Source: Pseudoglutamicibacter cumminsii (GTDB lineage Bacteria; Actinomycetota; Actinomycetes; Actinomycetales; Micrococcaceae). Taken from it: DNA of 64,000 nucleotides. The translations under genes and the position numbers were made by a program. The notes below the pieces were generated by a model, which saw nothing but the letters and a program-made list of their open reading frames with translations, did not search any database and was not told where the DNA came from. Every line of letters begins with the position of its first letter. The first letter of the stretch is position 1. The DNA lies in contig NZ_QFWG01000001.1 of NCBI RefSeq assembly GCF_003143995.1, positions 248,001-312,000 of the forward strand, written 5' to 3'. This document shows, piece by piece, positions 1-8,591 of this stretch.

Positions 1-756
1 CTCAGCGTGATCATCCTCATCGACCGCTGGGACTTCGCCGCGGCGCATCTGAGCCGCCAACTTGGTGCCCGGTTCAACAATGAGCGAATACGCCGAAATA
101 TGGTCCGGCTCCATCGCCAAGGCGGCGTCGAGTGACGTCCGCCAATCATCGATGGACTCCCCCGGTGTCCCATAAATCAGGTCGACCGAAACATCCAAGC
201 CAGCTTCGCGAGCCCATTGAACCGCCTGCGGTACACGCTCCGGGCTGTGAGTCCGATCCAGCGTGGCCAGCACATGGGGAACAGCGGACTGCATCCCGAA
301 AGAAACGCGCGTGAAGCCTCCCGCTTTGAGCTGAGCGAGCGACTCTGGCGTGACCGAATCCGGGTTCGCCTCCGTGGTAACTTCCGCATCGGGCGCCAAA
401 CCATACAGCGAACGCGCACGATCAAGGATCATCACCAGGTCATTAGCAGGCAACAGCGTTGGCGTGCCGCCGCCGAAAAACACGGTCGACAATTCACGAG
501 GTTCGGCGTCGGCCTTGCGAAGCACATCAGCCGAGAAATCGAGCTCACGAGCCGCCGCCAGCGCGTACGTATCTTGGCTAGCGCCATGCCCCAGTTCGGT
601 CGCGGTATACGTGTTGAAATCGCAATAACCACACCGGACCGCGCAAAACGGGATATGAACGTAGAGGCTCAACGAACGCTCACGCGCATGCGCAACCGAC
701 TCGGGGCTGAGCGAGCCATCGGCAGGGGCAGGATCCCCTTCCGGAAGTTGAGCCAT
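1..756 (-). CDS. hemW: HemW-like radical SAM protein, C-terminus cut by window edge
   Basis: The first 252 codons are present and the gene runs off the left edge. HemW is a radical S-adenosylmethionine protein of the HemN family, thought to act as a heme chaperone rather than a coproporphyrinogen oxidase. The iron-sulfur motif CAVRCGYC (CxxxCxxC) follows YVHIPF near residue 35, and FFGGGTPTLL, the glycine-rich SAM-contact region, follows about 60 residues later; TTEANPDS is also typical. The ATG overlaps the lepA stop by one base (TAATG), so translation is probably coupled. HemN and HemW differ mainly in C-terminal features that lie outside the window; position after lepA favours HemW. Confidence 0.9.
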   Translation of the reverse strand, partial: MAQLPEGDPAPADGSLSPESVAHARERSLSLYVHIPFCAVRCGYCDFNTYTATELGHGASQDTYALAAARELDFSADVLRKADAEPRELSTVFFGGGTPTLLPANDLVMILDRARSLYGLAPDAEVTTEANPDSVTPESLAQLKAGGFTRVSFGMQSAVPHVLATLDRTHSPERVPQAVQWAREAGLDVSVDLIYGTPGESIDDWRTSLDAALAMEPDHISAYSLIVEPGTKLAAQMRRGEVPAVDEDDHAE

Positions 757-2606
757 TACTTCTTCTTACCGCCGTTGTCGTCCGAAGATAGCGCCGCGAT
801 GAAGGCTTCCTGTGGGACCTCAACACGGCCCACCATCTTCATGCGCTTCTTACCTTCCTTCTGCTTCTCAAGCAGCTTGCGCTTACGGCTAATGTCACCG
901 CCGTAACACTTGGCAAGAACGTCCTTACGGATAGCACGGATGTTTTCACGCGCAATGATGCGGGAACCGATAGCCGCCTGGATCGGGACCTCGAACTGCT
1001 GACGCGGGATCAGCTCGCGCAGACGGGAGGTCATCATGACGCCGTAAGAGTAGGCGTTGTCCTTGTGCGTGATCGCAGAGAACGCGTCCACACGCTCTCC
1101 CTGAAGCAGAATATCGACCTTGACGAGGTCGGCTTCCTGCGAGCCGTCGGCCTGCCAGTTCAGGGACGCATAGCCGCGGGTGCGCGACTTCAAGTGATCG
1201 AAGAAATCGAACACGATCTCAGCCAACGGCAAGCGGTAACGCATCTCGACGCGTTCCTCAGACAAGTAGTCCATGCCCATCATGTGGCCGCGGCGGCTCT
1301 GGCACAGCTCCATGACAGCGCCGATGAATTCGGCCGGGGTGATGACCGTGGCCGAAACCATCGGCTCAGTGATCGACTTGAGCTTGCCGTCCGGGAACTC
1401 CGATGGGTTCGTCACGTGAACGTGCGAACCGTCCTCCGTCACGACGTCGTACTCAACGTTCGGTGCCGTGGAAATGAGGTCCAGATTGAACTCGCGCTCA
1501 AGACGTTCGCGAATGATCTCAAGGTGCAACAGGCCAAGGAAGCCCACGCGGAAGCCGAAGCCCAAGGCTGCGGAGGTTTCCGGCTCATAAACAAGCGCGG
1601 CATCGTTGAGACGCAACTTGTCGAGAGCGTCACGCAACACCGGGAAGTCGGAGCCATCGATCGGGAACAGACCCGAGAAAACCATTGGCTGCGGCTCGTC
1701 ATAGCCGGCCAAGTGCTCGGACGCCGGATTCGTGAAGTTTGTGACCGTGTCACCGACCTTCGACTGGCGGACATCCTTAACACCCGTGATGAGGTAGCCC
1801 ACCTCGCCCGCTGCCAAGCCATCCGTCGGGATCGGGCCCGGCGAAGAGACACCGATCTCAAGCAATTCATAGCTCACGCCAGAAGACATCATCTTGACCT
1901 TCTCGCGCGGCTTAAGCCGGCCATCGACCACCCGGACATACGTGACCACGCCGCGGTAGACGTCGTACACCGAGTCAAAAATCATTGCGCGAGCCGGGGC
2001 TTCAAGATCGCCTTCTGGAGCCGGGATATCGCGGACGATCTTCTCGAGCAGCTCCTCAACGCCCTCACCGGTTTTACCGGACACGCGTAGTACATCGTCA
2101 GGCTCGCAACCAATGAGGTTAGCGAGCTCAACAGCGAAGAAATCAGGCTGAGCGTTCGGCAAGTCGATCTTGTTCAAGACCGGGATGATCGTGAGCTCGT
2201 GCTCCATCGCAAGGTAGAGGTTCGCAAGCGTCTGCGCCTCAATACCCTGGGCCGCATCGACCAGAAGAATCGCGCCCTCACACGCCGCCAAGGAACGGGA
2301 AACCTCGTACGTGAAGTCCACGTGGCCTGGCGTGTCGATCATGTTCAACGCGAACGTCTGGCCGTCGACCTCCCACGGCATACGGACCGCCTGGGACTTA
2401 ATCGTGATGCCGCGCTCGCGCTCAATGTCCATGTTGTCGAGGTACTGGGCGCGCATTTCGCGAGGCTCCACAGCACCAGTCGCCTGCAACATACGGTCAG
2501 CCAGAGTCGACTTACCGTGGTCAATATGGGCGATGATGCAAAAGTTTCGAATGACGTCCAGCGGGGTCTTCGAAGGAACCTGCGGCGTAACGGCCTTAGG
2601 GGACAC
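756..2606 (-). CDS. lepA: Elongation factor 4 (LepA) GTPase
   Basis: A ribosome-associated translational GTPase that back-translocates or remodels stalled ribosomes. The 616-residue length is normal. G1 is AHIDHGKST at about residues 26-34, G3 is DTPGH near residue 92 and G4 is NKID near residue 147. The LepA-specific C-terminal part is complete, with [12 protein letters not shown] in the middle and [25 protein letters not shown] near the end (given here in outline: a KCYGGD block followed by a lysine-rich tail). The start is GTG. hemW follows with a one-base overlap. Confidence 0.97.
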   Translation of the reverse strand: MSPKAVTPQVPSKTPLDVIRNFCIIAHIDHGKSTLADRMLQATGAVEPREMRAQYLDNMDIERERGITIKSQAVRMPWEVDGQTFALNMIDTPGHVDFTYEVSRSLAACEGAILLVDAAQGIEAQTLANLYLAMEHELTIIPVLNKIDLPNAQPDFFAVELANLIGCEPDDVLRVSGKTGEGVEELLEKIVRDIPAPEGDLEAPARAMIFDSVYDVYRGVVTYVRVVDGRLKPREKVKMMSSGVSYELLEIGVSSPGPIPTDGLAAGEVGYLITGVKDVRQSKVGDTVTNFTNPASEHLAGYDEPQPMVFSGLFPIDGSDFPVLRDALDKLRLNDAALVYEPETSAALGFGFRVGFLGLLHLEIIRERLEREFNLDLISTAPNVEYDVVTEDGSHVHVTNPSEFPDGKLKSITEPMVSATVITPAEFIGAVMELCQSRRGHMMGMDYLSEERVEMRYRLPLAEIVFDFFDHLKSRTRGYASLNWQADGSQEADLVKVDILLQGERVDAFSAITHKDNAYSYGVMMTSRLRELIPRQQFEVPIQAAIGSRIIARENIRAIRKDVLAKCYGGDISRKRKLLEKQKEGKKRMKMVGRVEVPQEAFIAALSSDDNGGKKK

Positions 2607-2648
2607 GGAGAGGGCCTCACTTCACACGGCGAAACACGAACTCCCCTA

Positions 2649-2705
2649 GTATCTCATGTCGCAGGCTGTATCTCGTGATGCGGGATGTAGCTCGCGATGC
2701 ACGTA
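2649..2705. repeat. Three imperfect 19-bp tandem repeats in the lepA/mazF-like intergenic region
   Basis: Units at 2649-2667, 2668-2686 and 2687-2705 all begin GTA(T/G)CTC and share a (G/A)TG-CG core. They lie in the 139-bp divergent region between lepA (minus) and the MazF-like gene (plus), just upstream of both. No palindrome is evident, so I read this as slippage-type duplication rather than an operator. Confidence 0.6.
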
Positions 2706-2745
2706 GTTACTTATGGCGCGGGGCTCATCCTCATAAACTAGAGGC

Positions 2746-3330
2746 ATGTCTTCACAAGGTCGATTTCTGAGCAGACTCCTGCGGGCAGCGCGTCCGCTCG
2801 TCGAACGCTACCTCTCTTCTCAGCGCACAAGCGATAGGCAACGCACAGGAGAGGAGCAGCGCAGAGGACAGGCCCAGCGCACGGTGCGGCGTCCGTCGGG
2901 ATCTACCTCGCAACGCAGCCCTCAGCAAGCGACGCAAAAATCTCAATATCCTGGTGACTACCGTGGTCGGCTCAACGCGGTCTACGATCCACATCCCGAT
3001 GGGAACCCGGATCCGGGTGAGGTCGTGTGGGCCTGGGTGCCATATGAAGAGGACCATTCGAAGGGCAAAGACCGGCCAGTTTTGCTTGCTGGCTGGGACG
3101 GGCCGTGGCTGCTGGGGTTCATGCTGACATCCAAGGACCATGACGACCGCCACGATCACGAAGAATTCGTTGACATCGGATCAGGCTCGTGGGACAAGGA
3201 ACGCCGTCCGAGCGAAGCACGCGTTTCGCGTGTGATCCGCATCGACCCGGAATCGTTGCGACGCATCGGGGCGATCCTCGATAAAGCGCGGTTCGACCTC
3301 GTGATCAGCGAATACCACCGGCAACTCTGA
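2746..3330 (+). CDS. Orphan PemK/MazF-like family protein
   Basis: A 194-residue protein in two parts. Residues 1 to about 70 are basic, rich in Arg, Gln and Ser, and probably disordered. From about residue 90 the sequence PGEVVWAWVPYEED followed by KDRPVLLAGWD matches the start of the MazF/PemK fold (G-E/D-V-W ... RPVLV). Classic members are mRNA-cleaving toxins of type II toxin-antitoxin pairs. No small antitoxin ORF lies beside it: lepA is upstream on the other strand and rpsT is 247 bp downstream. Its chromosomal setting among core genes suggests a domesticated member. The fold assignment is fairly firm, but toxicity is not shown. Confidence 0.75.
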   Translation: MSSQGRFLSRLLRAARPLVERYLSSQRTSDRQRTGEEQRRGQAQRTVRRPSGSTSQRSPQQATQKSQYPGDYRGRLNAVYDPHPDGNPDPGEVVWAWVPYEEDHSKGKDRPVLLAGWDGPWLLGFMLTSKDHDDRHDHEEFVDIGSGSWDKERRPSEARVSRVIRIDPESLRRIGAILDKARFDLVISEYHRQL

Positions 3331-3345
3331 CACGGGTGGGTGGCT

Positions 3346-3390
3346 TCTAGGTCAGTGATGTCTAGGTCGGTGGCCTCTATGCAGGCGGCC
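3346..3390. repeat. Three 15-bp tandem repeats downstream of the MazF-like gene
   Basis: Units 3346-3360, 3361-3375 and 3376-3390 all begin TCTA and end G(A/C)(T/C)(G/C). The first two share TCTAGGTC(A/G)GTG. The array starts 15 bp after the stop codon at 3330 and lies in the 247-bp gap before rpsT. Confidence 0.65.
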
Positions 3391-3488
3391 TCAAGACAGC
3401 GAACCGCTGTGGCGCGGCTCATGCGGCATGAACGCTAAATGAATGTTAGGATGGTCGCTAGTGTGTCCGCGCGTGGTCGACGGGCACT

Positions 3489-3536
3489 CGTGACTACCGG
3501 ACCCAGTTCCCCACTCTCTCAGTCGTGGTAGTCGCG
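3489..3536 (+). promoter_or_regulatory. Stem-loop in the rpsT leader
   Basis: Bases 3489-3498 (CGTGACTACC) can pair with 3527-3536 (GGTAGTCGCG), allowing one G-T pair, around a 28-base loop. The hairpin ends about 41 bases before the rpsT start. Several ribosomal proteins regulate their own mRNA through leader structures, but I know of no S20 motif matching this one, so function is inferred only from position. Confidence 0.35.
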
Positions 3537-3577
3537 GAACCCTCAGACCCAATTCATCTTCAACACGAAGGAACAAC

Positions 3578-3838
3578 GTGGCGAACATCAAGTCGCAGAA
3601 GAAGCGCATTATTACCAACGAGAAGGCGCGCCAGCGCAACCAGGCTGTAAAGTCCGAGCTGCGCACTTTCGAAAAGAAGGTCCGCGCCGCAGTTGAGGCC
3701 GGTGACAAGGAAGCAGCAGTTCCAGCTCTGCAGGCAGCAAGCCGCAAGCTCGACAAGGCAGCAACCAAGAAGGTTATTCACAAGAACCAGGCTGCTAACC
3801 GCAAGTCGAAGCTCGCTCACGCTGTCAACGGTCTCTAA
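3578..3838 (+). CDS. rpsT: 30S ribosomal protein S20
   Basis: A small-subunit primary 16S rRNA-binding protein that helps fold the 5' and 3' minor domains. The 86-residue, lysine-rich sequence begins [11 protein letters not shown], the family signature, and ends with [11 protein letters not shown]. The start is GTG, with GAAGGA about eight bases upstream. It is a single-gene unit closed by a strong terminator and converges on holA. Confidence 0.98.
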   Translation: MANIKSQKKRIITNEKARQRNQAVKSELRTFEKKVRAAVEAGDKEAAVPALQAASRKLDKAATKKVIHKNQAANRKSKLAHAVNGL

Positions 3839-3880
3839 TCAATAGACGTTGAACGACCGGTAGTACAACCGGGAACGTGG

Positions 3881-3920
3881 CTTGGGGCCCATCCGTTTGG
3901 ATGGGCCCCGAGTTGTTTAA
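3881..3920 (+). terminator. Rho-independent terminator of rpsT
   Basis: GGGGCCCATCC (3884-3894) pairs perfectly with GGATGGGCCCC (3899-3909) around the loop GTTT. Three outer pairs (3881-3883 with 3910-3912, one G-T) lengthen the stem to 14 bp. TTGTTT follows at 3913. Confidence 0.9.
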
Positions 3921-3974
3921 TGCTCGTTGTTGGGAAGCGCGTTTTAAGAAGCGCAGAGCCTAGGAGGCCAAGGC

Positions 3975-5009
3975 TTACGAAGCTCGTGGCCCTGCGGCTG
4001 CCATGCGCGATATCGCGATCACGCAACGTTCGAGGGCGTATTCGGGGTTGCGCGATGCGCCCTTGAGCATGTGGTCAGTGGTTGCGATGAGCTGGACCGC
4101 TTTGGAGATGTTGGTTGGCGAGAAGCGGCGCGATGATGCCTGCGCTTGTTTGATCATCCACGGCGCCATTCCTAATTCGGAAGCGAGCTGGCCCGAAGGC
4201 GCAGAGTTGCCGGCTACCTTCGCGATCTGGCGGACCTTGCCGCCAATCGCGGCGAGCAACGGTACCGGGTCCAGCCCGCTCGCGAGCGCGTACCGCAGCA
4301 AGCTGACCGCTTCCGCTCCCCTGCCTGCGACTGCCGCGTCAGCGACGGCGAAGCCCGTGGTCTCAAGCCGGCCACCGAAATAGGTGGTCACCGCATCGAC
4401 CGTGATTGGGCCATCGACATCCGAAACCAGCTGGGAGACGGCGGCTCCAAGTTCCGCGACATCGCTACCCACGGAATCAACGAGGGCACGGACCGCTTCA
4501 GGGTCTGCTTTTCGGCGCAGTGCTTTGAACTCGCCGAGTACAAAGTCCTGACGCTCCTGGTCCTTTTTGAGAGGCGAAACATCGATGACGCTGGCCCGCT
4601 TCTTCAAGATGTTGACCAGTGATTTACCGCGCTGGCCACCGCTGTGATGGAGGACCACGATGGCGTCGTCTTGGGGCGCTTCAAGATAGTTGAGCAGATC
4701 TTTTTGGAGGGCCTCATTCATTTTCTCGAGCCCATGAATTTCGATGAGTGGCGCTCCGCCGAAAAGCGATGGACTCGAAGCCAAAATGAGCTGGGACGGC
4801 TCATACGATTCCCCATCGATGCGGGTTACGTCGATGGACTCGTTAGCTTCCCGTGCTTTGTTGCGGATGATCTCGAAAGCTCTCGCCGCTTGATAGTCGT
4901 CGGCACCGTCGAGGAAAACGAGCAGAGCCGGTTCAGCTGTTCGGAAGTTTGGGCCGCGTTGTCCACCCTTAGCCCTTGCGGCTCGAGTTGAGCGGGCAGG
5001 TGGTGTCAT
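3975..5009 (-). CDS. holA: DNA polymerase III delta subunit
   Basis: The clamp-loader subunit that opens the beta sliding clamp. The 344 residues fit the family. The N-terminal AAA-like part contains LVFLDGADDYQAARA and the typical LFGGAPLIEIHGLEKM; the C-terminal collar contains GRGAEAVSLLRYALASGLDPVPLLAAIGG, a very conserved HolA stretch. The short basic N-terminal extension (about 25 residues) is usual in actinobacterial members. It lies 65 bp downstream of comEC on the same strand, the common comEA-comEC-holA order, and ends convergent with rpsT. Confidence 0.95.
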   Translation of the reverse strand: MTPPARSTRAARAKGGQRGPNFRTAEPALLVFLDGADDYQAARAFEIIRNKAREANESIDVTRIDGESYEPSQLILASSPSLFGGAPLIEIHGLEKMNEALQKDLLNYLEAPQDDAIVVLHHSGGQRGKSLVNILKKRASVIDVSPLKKDQERQDFVLGEFKALRRKADPEAVRALVDSVGSDVAELGAAVSQLVSDVDGPITVDAVTTYFGGRLETTGFAVADAAVAGRGAEAVSLLRYALASGLDPVPLLAAIGGKVRQIAKVAGNSAPSGQLASELGMAPWMIKQAQASSRRFSPTNISKAVQLIATTDHMLKGASRNPEYALERCVIAISRMAAAGPRAS

Positions 5010-5037
5010 CGTGTCTCCTTGACGGCATAGAGCATCG

Positions 5038-5073
5038 CGGTCAAAACAATAATCCCGGTCGGAACAATAAAGA
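5038..5073. repeat. Two 18-bp imperfect tandem repeats between comEC and holA
   Basis: Units 5038-5055 and 5056-5073 share CGGTC, then (A/G)(A/G)AACAATAA, with most of the differences at the end. They fill the end of the 65-bp comEC-holA gap and abut the comEC stop codon at 5075. Confidence 0.5.
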
Positions 5074-5074
5074 C

Positions 5075-7672
5075 CTACTCCAAAATGCTACCCGCTGGCG
5101 CACGCTCATGAAGTACCTCGGCACCTCCCCCGGGATTAGTGCCTTCAGCAGAACCATGAGCAGAACCTTCAGATTGATTGACGGGCCTGACCACGAGTGT
5201 GCCTTCGAGGTCTGTCCTGTGAACGCTCACTTTAGCGCGGTAGAGCGCCTCGAGGATCTCTTGGCGTGGGTGACCGTAATCGTTATCAGCCCCCACGCCG
5301 ATCAACGCGATATCCGGGCTCCATTCTTCGATGAGCTGGGTGCCTCCAGTCGCAGAGCCGTGGTGAGCGACTTTGAGGACACGTACGCTTCGGTTGGATT
5401 CGCCTAGCTCGTACGTCTGCAGCATCAACTGTGCCTGCTCCGATTCAAGGTCGCCCGTGTCTATCAGCTCAATGTCGAAAGCGTCCCCGTTCCACAGGCG
5501 GGCCCGCGTCACAACGGAAGCGCCGTTTTCGGTATGCGCGGTGTGCGGAGCCCAGATGACCTCGGCATCCCATGCGCCGCACGTCATGGTCTCCCCTTGC
5601 TCAGCTCTCCGAGCGCCTTCTACCGGCGGAGGTCGCTTCGACGTCCCATAGATCACCTCTCCGTCTAGTTCTCGATTGCTGAGGGCCCCTTCAATACCTC
5701 CCACGTGATCGAGATCCAGGTGAGTAATGACCACGCCACACAGCTTGGTGACTCCGGCACGTGTCAAGCAATCATCGATCAGTACAGGCTCTGCACCCAC
5801 GTCGATCAGCAGCGCGCTGTTGTGCTCCCCTATCAGCGCGAGTGCATCGCCTTGACCAACATCGCAAAAGAGAATGTCCCCGGGCTTGACCTCAGCGGTC
5901 GTTGAAGCAGGTGATCTAGTGAAGCTGAGGGCGAGAAGCACTAAGACGACGGTGATGAGACCCGAGATCGTTATGACTGCGATCTTCTGCTGGGGAGTTT
6001 GCCAGCGGTGAGTTTGCCGGTCGTGATTCCTGCTCTTCGGCCGTTGCTCAAGTCGCAGACGCGTCTCGGTAACGAATGTGCGTAGTTGGCCTGGCCGCAT
6101 GCGTTGGGCCAGCACCAGGAAAGTCGCTGGAAGAACCCAACTCAGTGAGGCCGCTAGAACGAAACCCCACGGCATGTCAGGCCAGCGGTGCGTTGGGGCG
6201 TTCTCGGCAGAGAACTGCGCGAGCACAGTGATGGCTTGTGCCGGGAATCCAACTGATGCCGCTAACGGCCAACCCCACGGCCAGGGAATCCAGCCCAGGA
6301 TCATGACTATCGGCGCTGCCAGTCCTACGAGAGCGGCGGCGGGGCTAGCCAGCACGTTGATGGGTATGACCCACAACGACTGTTCAGGATCCAGGACAAC
6401 CAATACGGGTGTGCACGCGATTGTTGCGGCCGCTGATACCGCTGTGACTTCTGCGAAGAGCCTCGGGAATTTGATGCGTTGCAGAAGCGACGCAATCGGA
6501 CGCGACCCAACAAGTATTCCGAAAGTCGCCAGCACTGAAAGCTGAAAAGCTGCTGCTGAGAGCATCCACGGGTCGACGAGCAAGAGAGTCGTTGCCGCGA
6601 GGGCAAGCAATGCGATTGAAGCAGCGGGCCTGCCGACCGTCACCGCGAATGCACCCACAGCACCCGTGATGCATGCCCTGAGAACCGACGGATCAGGCCC
6701 AACAATATGCGTAAAGACGATGATGACCGTGAGAATCACGACGTAGAGCATCACCCCGCGAATACGTAGTGTGCGACACAGCGACGAAACAACGAGAACC
6801 ATGGCGGCGACGTTCGCGCCAGAAACCGCGGTGAGGTGACTGAGCCCTGAGACCACCATCGACGCAGCAAGCTCGACTGACTGACTCGAGCGGTCACCCA
6901 CGATGAGTCCGGGTATCAGCGCGCCGGCATCGCCGCCCCATTTCCTCCCGATGTCCTGCAGGTTGCCTCGCACCCACGACGTGAAGCCGGTTGGCGCGGT
7001 TGATTCTGCGACAGGTTGCGAAAGGACGGCAACGCTGACCGGTTCCGATGCTCGTTCACGAGCGGCGCTGACACGTATCCACGCGGTCCATTGCGTACCA
7101 ACCACCGCGTCCTCCGGCAACTGGGCTGATGGGGTGAAGATCACGGCGTCGAAGGTAGGCTCCGTGTGGGTTTGTTCTTGCTGTGCAGAAGCTGGCTGTC
7201 CCGGAGGTGCTAGCGGTGTCACTGCGACGTGCGTCAGCATCGACTGGCCGATGTCTCGCGGAGCGTCAGTAACCTCGATACGCGCCTGTAAAGGTGTGTC
7301 CGCTACATAAGCCTGGGCGTTCAACCGGTCTTGCGCATCGATCGCACACGAGGAAAATCCCGCGCTCACGATCACTAATGCGAGCACAACATGGGATAAG
7401 CAATGAGAAGACCAGCCGGATGAGCCGGGATGTGTTCGAGGCACTCGAAGCCGTAGAACGAAGAACAGGACTGCCGCGGTAGCCGCTGAAAGAAACGCGC
7501 AAGACCACGCGAGAACAGGCGAGAAACCATAGACGTTATAGATCCAGCAGAGCGCGACGCATGCTGCGGTACCAGACAGGACCGCTGGTGCGAGCGGTTG
7601 CAGGGTTCGCCCGCGCCGCCCCATTCGACGCTGCCGCTGTGTCTGACCGCGCTGATGGGTGCGCCTAGTCAT
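5075..7672 (-). CDS. comEC: ComEC/Rec2-type DNA-uptake channel with C-terminal metallo-beta-lactamase domain
   Basis: A polytopic membrane protein that carries transforming single-stranded DNA across the membrane. The 865 residues show the standard three parts: an N-terminal membrane anchor and OB-like region, a central Competence domain (SGLSHLTAVSGANVAAMV, then many hydrophobic helices from about residue 270 to 540), and a C-terminal metallo-beta-lactamase-like domain from about residue 600. The metal motif HLDLDHVGG is near residue 650 and VAHHGSATGG follows. It overlaps comEA by eight bases, so the two are coupled. A 15-bp duplication at 5995-6024 repeats part of the linker. No pilus or comF genes are visible, so uptake competence cannot be judged from this window. 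Confidence 0.95.
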   Translation of the reverse strand: MTRRTHQRGQTQRQRRMGRRGRTLQPLAPAVLSGTAACVALCWIYNVYGFSPVLAWSCAFLSAATAAVLFFVLRLRVPRTHPGSSGWSSHCLSHVVLALVIVSAGFSSCAIDAQDRLNAQAYVADTPLQARIEVTDAPRDIGQSMLTHVAVTPLAPPGQPASAQQEQTHTEPTFDAVIFTPSAQLPEDAVVGTQWTAWIRVSAARERASEPVSVAVLSQPVAESTAPTGFTSWVRGNLQDIGRKWGGDAGALIPGLIVGDRSSQSVELAASMVVSGLSHLTAVSGANVAAMVLVVSSLCRTLRIRGVMLYVVILTVIIVFTHIVGPDPSVLRACITGAVGAFAVTVGRPAASIALLALAATTLLLVDPWMLSAAAFQLSVLATFGILVGSRPIASLLQRIKFPRLFAEVTAVSAAATIACTPVLVVLDPEQSLWVIPINVLASPAAALVGLAAPIVMILGWIPWPWGWPLAASVGFPAQAITVLAQFSAENAPTHRWPDMPWGFVLAASLSWVLPATFLVLAQRMRPGQLRTFVTETRLRLEQRPKSRNHDRQTHRWQTPQQKIAVITISGLITVVLVLLALSFTRSPASTTAEVKPGDILFCDVGQGDALALIGEHNSALLIDVGAEPVLIDDCLTRAGVTKLCGVVITHLDLDHVGGIEGALSNRELDGEVIYGTSKRPPPVEGARRAEQGETMTCGAWDAEVIWAPHTAHTENGASVVTRARLWNGDAFDIELIDTGDLESEQAQLMLQTYELGESNRSVRVLKVAHHGSATGGTQLIEEWSPDIALIGVGADNDYGHPRQEILEALYRAKVSVHRTDLEGTLVVRPVNQSEGSAHGSAEGTNPGGGAEVLHERAPAGSILE
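5995..6024. repeat. 15-bp in-frame tandem duplication inside comEC
   Basis: GAGTTTGCCAGCGGT (5995-6009) is followed at once by GAGTTTGCCGGTCGT (6010-6024). In the protein this gives a repeated R-Q-T / W-Q-T stretch in the basic linker before the last membrane segment, so it is likely tolerated. Confidence 0.7.
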
Positions 7673-8486
7673 ACGAGACCATCTTCTCGATCTTTCCGAG
7701 GATGGAAGGACCGATTCCCGAGACCGCGTCGAGATCAGCCGGCCCGCGGAACGGCCCGTGCTCGGACCGAAAATCGAGGATCCGTTGCGCGAGTGCCGGC
7801 CCCACGCCGGGCAGTTGCTGTAGCTCGTCCGCGCTCGCAGAGTTGATGCGTACCACGGGTGAACTTCCCGCGCCGGCCGCAGAATCGGCTACTGGTGGTG
7901 TACCAGTGTTACCTGGACCTTCAGCGTTGCCCGGTGGGCCGCCCCCGGTGTTGCTGTTGACTTCTCCTTGTTGTGGAACGCGGATTTGCTCGCCGTCGTT
8001 GACGGGCGCAGCTAAGTTGATCCCTGCTTGGTCCGCCTTCCGCGATAATCCTCCAGCCTTCTTGACGGCGTCAGCCGCGATTGATCCCGGCTCAAGCTCG
8101 TATAGGCCGGGGTTCTTCACAGCACCGACGACGTGCACACGAATGCGCGACGGCGTTCCCGCGGTCGTCTGCGGTTCTGTAGGCGACGTCGGTGCCTGCT
8201 TAGTAACTGGCTCTGGGGCGGGATCGGACTTGGCTGTGACAACCTCGGCTGGTTTCAATGTATTTGCGCCGGACGTAAAGAAACGGAAAGCAAGCACAGC
8301 TACTAGAACGCAGAGTGCGAGAGCAAGCGCGCCGATCCCCCACCGTCCCAGAAGGGGCCGGCGGGGCGGTTCGTCAAGCCACGAATACTCCTCGTCAGGG
8401 TCTTCCGGACTCGGAAGCTCTGTGGCTAGTTGATCGCGGACTAGCGGATCGCGGGCTACTGGATCGCAACTGCGGCGCGGGCTCAT
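7665..8486 (-). CDS. comEA: ComEA-type helix-hairpin-helix DNA receptor
   Basis: A membrane-anchored DNA-binding protein that hands incoming double-stranded DNA to ComEC. There are 273 residues. An acidic cytoplasmic start is followed by one membrane segment (LLGRWGIGALALALCVLVAV, residues about 45-65), a Pro/Thr-rich linker, a SLBB-like domain (RIRVHVVGAVKNPGLYEL ... GGLSRKADQAGINLAAPV) and a C-terminal helix-hairpin-helix pair (NSASADELQQLPGVGPALAQRILDF in outline: LPGVG and VSGIG hairpins). Its last eight bases overlap comEC. Near the N-terminus a triplicated five-residue unit (DPVAR, DPLVR, DQLAT) comes from a 15-bp DNA repeat. Confidence 0.93.
   Translation of the reverse strand: MSPRRSCDPVARDPLVRDQLATELPSPEDPDEEYSWLDEPPRRPLLGRWGIGALALALCVLVAVLAFRFFTSGANTLKPAEVVTAKSDPAPEPVTKQAPTSPTEPQTTAGTPSRIRVHVVGAVKNPGLYELEPGSIAADAVKKAGGLSRKADQAGINLAAPVNDGEQIRVPQQGEVNSNTGGGPPGNAEGPGNTGTPPVADSAAGAGSSPVVRINSASADELQQLPGVGPALAQRILDFRSEHGPFRGPADLDAVSGIGPSILGKIEKMVSYD
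8426..8470. repeat. Three 15-bp tandem repeats at the comEA N-terminus
   Basis: Units 8426-8440, 8441-8455 and 8456-8470 share CTA(G/C)(T/C)(T/G)GATCGC. They are in frame and encode DPVAR-DPLVR-DQLAT, six residues after the start codon. Confidence 0.75.
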
Positions 8487-8591
8487 GCGTCCAGGCTATG
8501 AACGCAGAAACGCAGGATGACGCCACTGTGGATAGTGCGCCGGTTGCAGTCACACTGGGGAAAGCGGATTGGTTCCGGTGAAAGGATCCCC

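Noticed and set aside
217-906. A plus-strand open frame of 229 residues over hemW and lepA
   Set aside because: It crosses two real genes on the opposite strand and is Arg-rich with no motif.
8499-8581. A 27-codon plus-strand ORF between degV and comEA
   Set aside because: Too short to support, no ribosome-binding site, and no resemblance to a known peptide.
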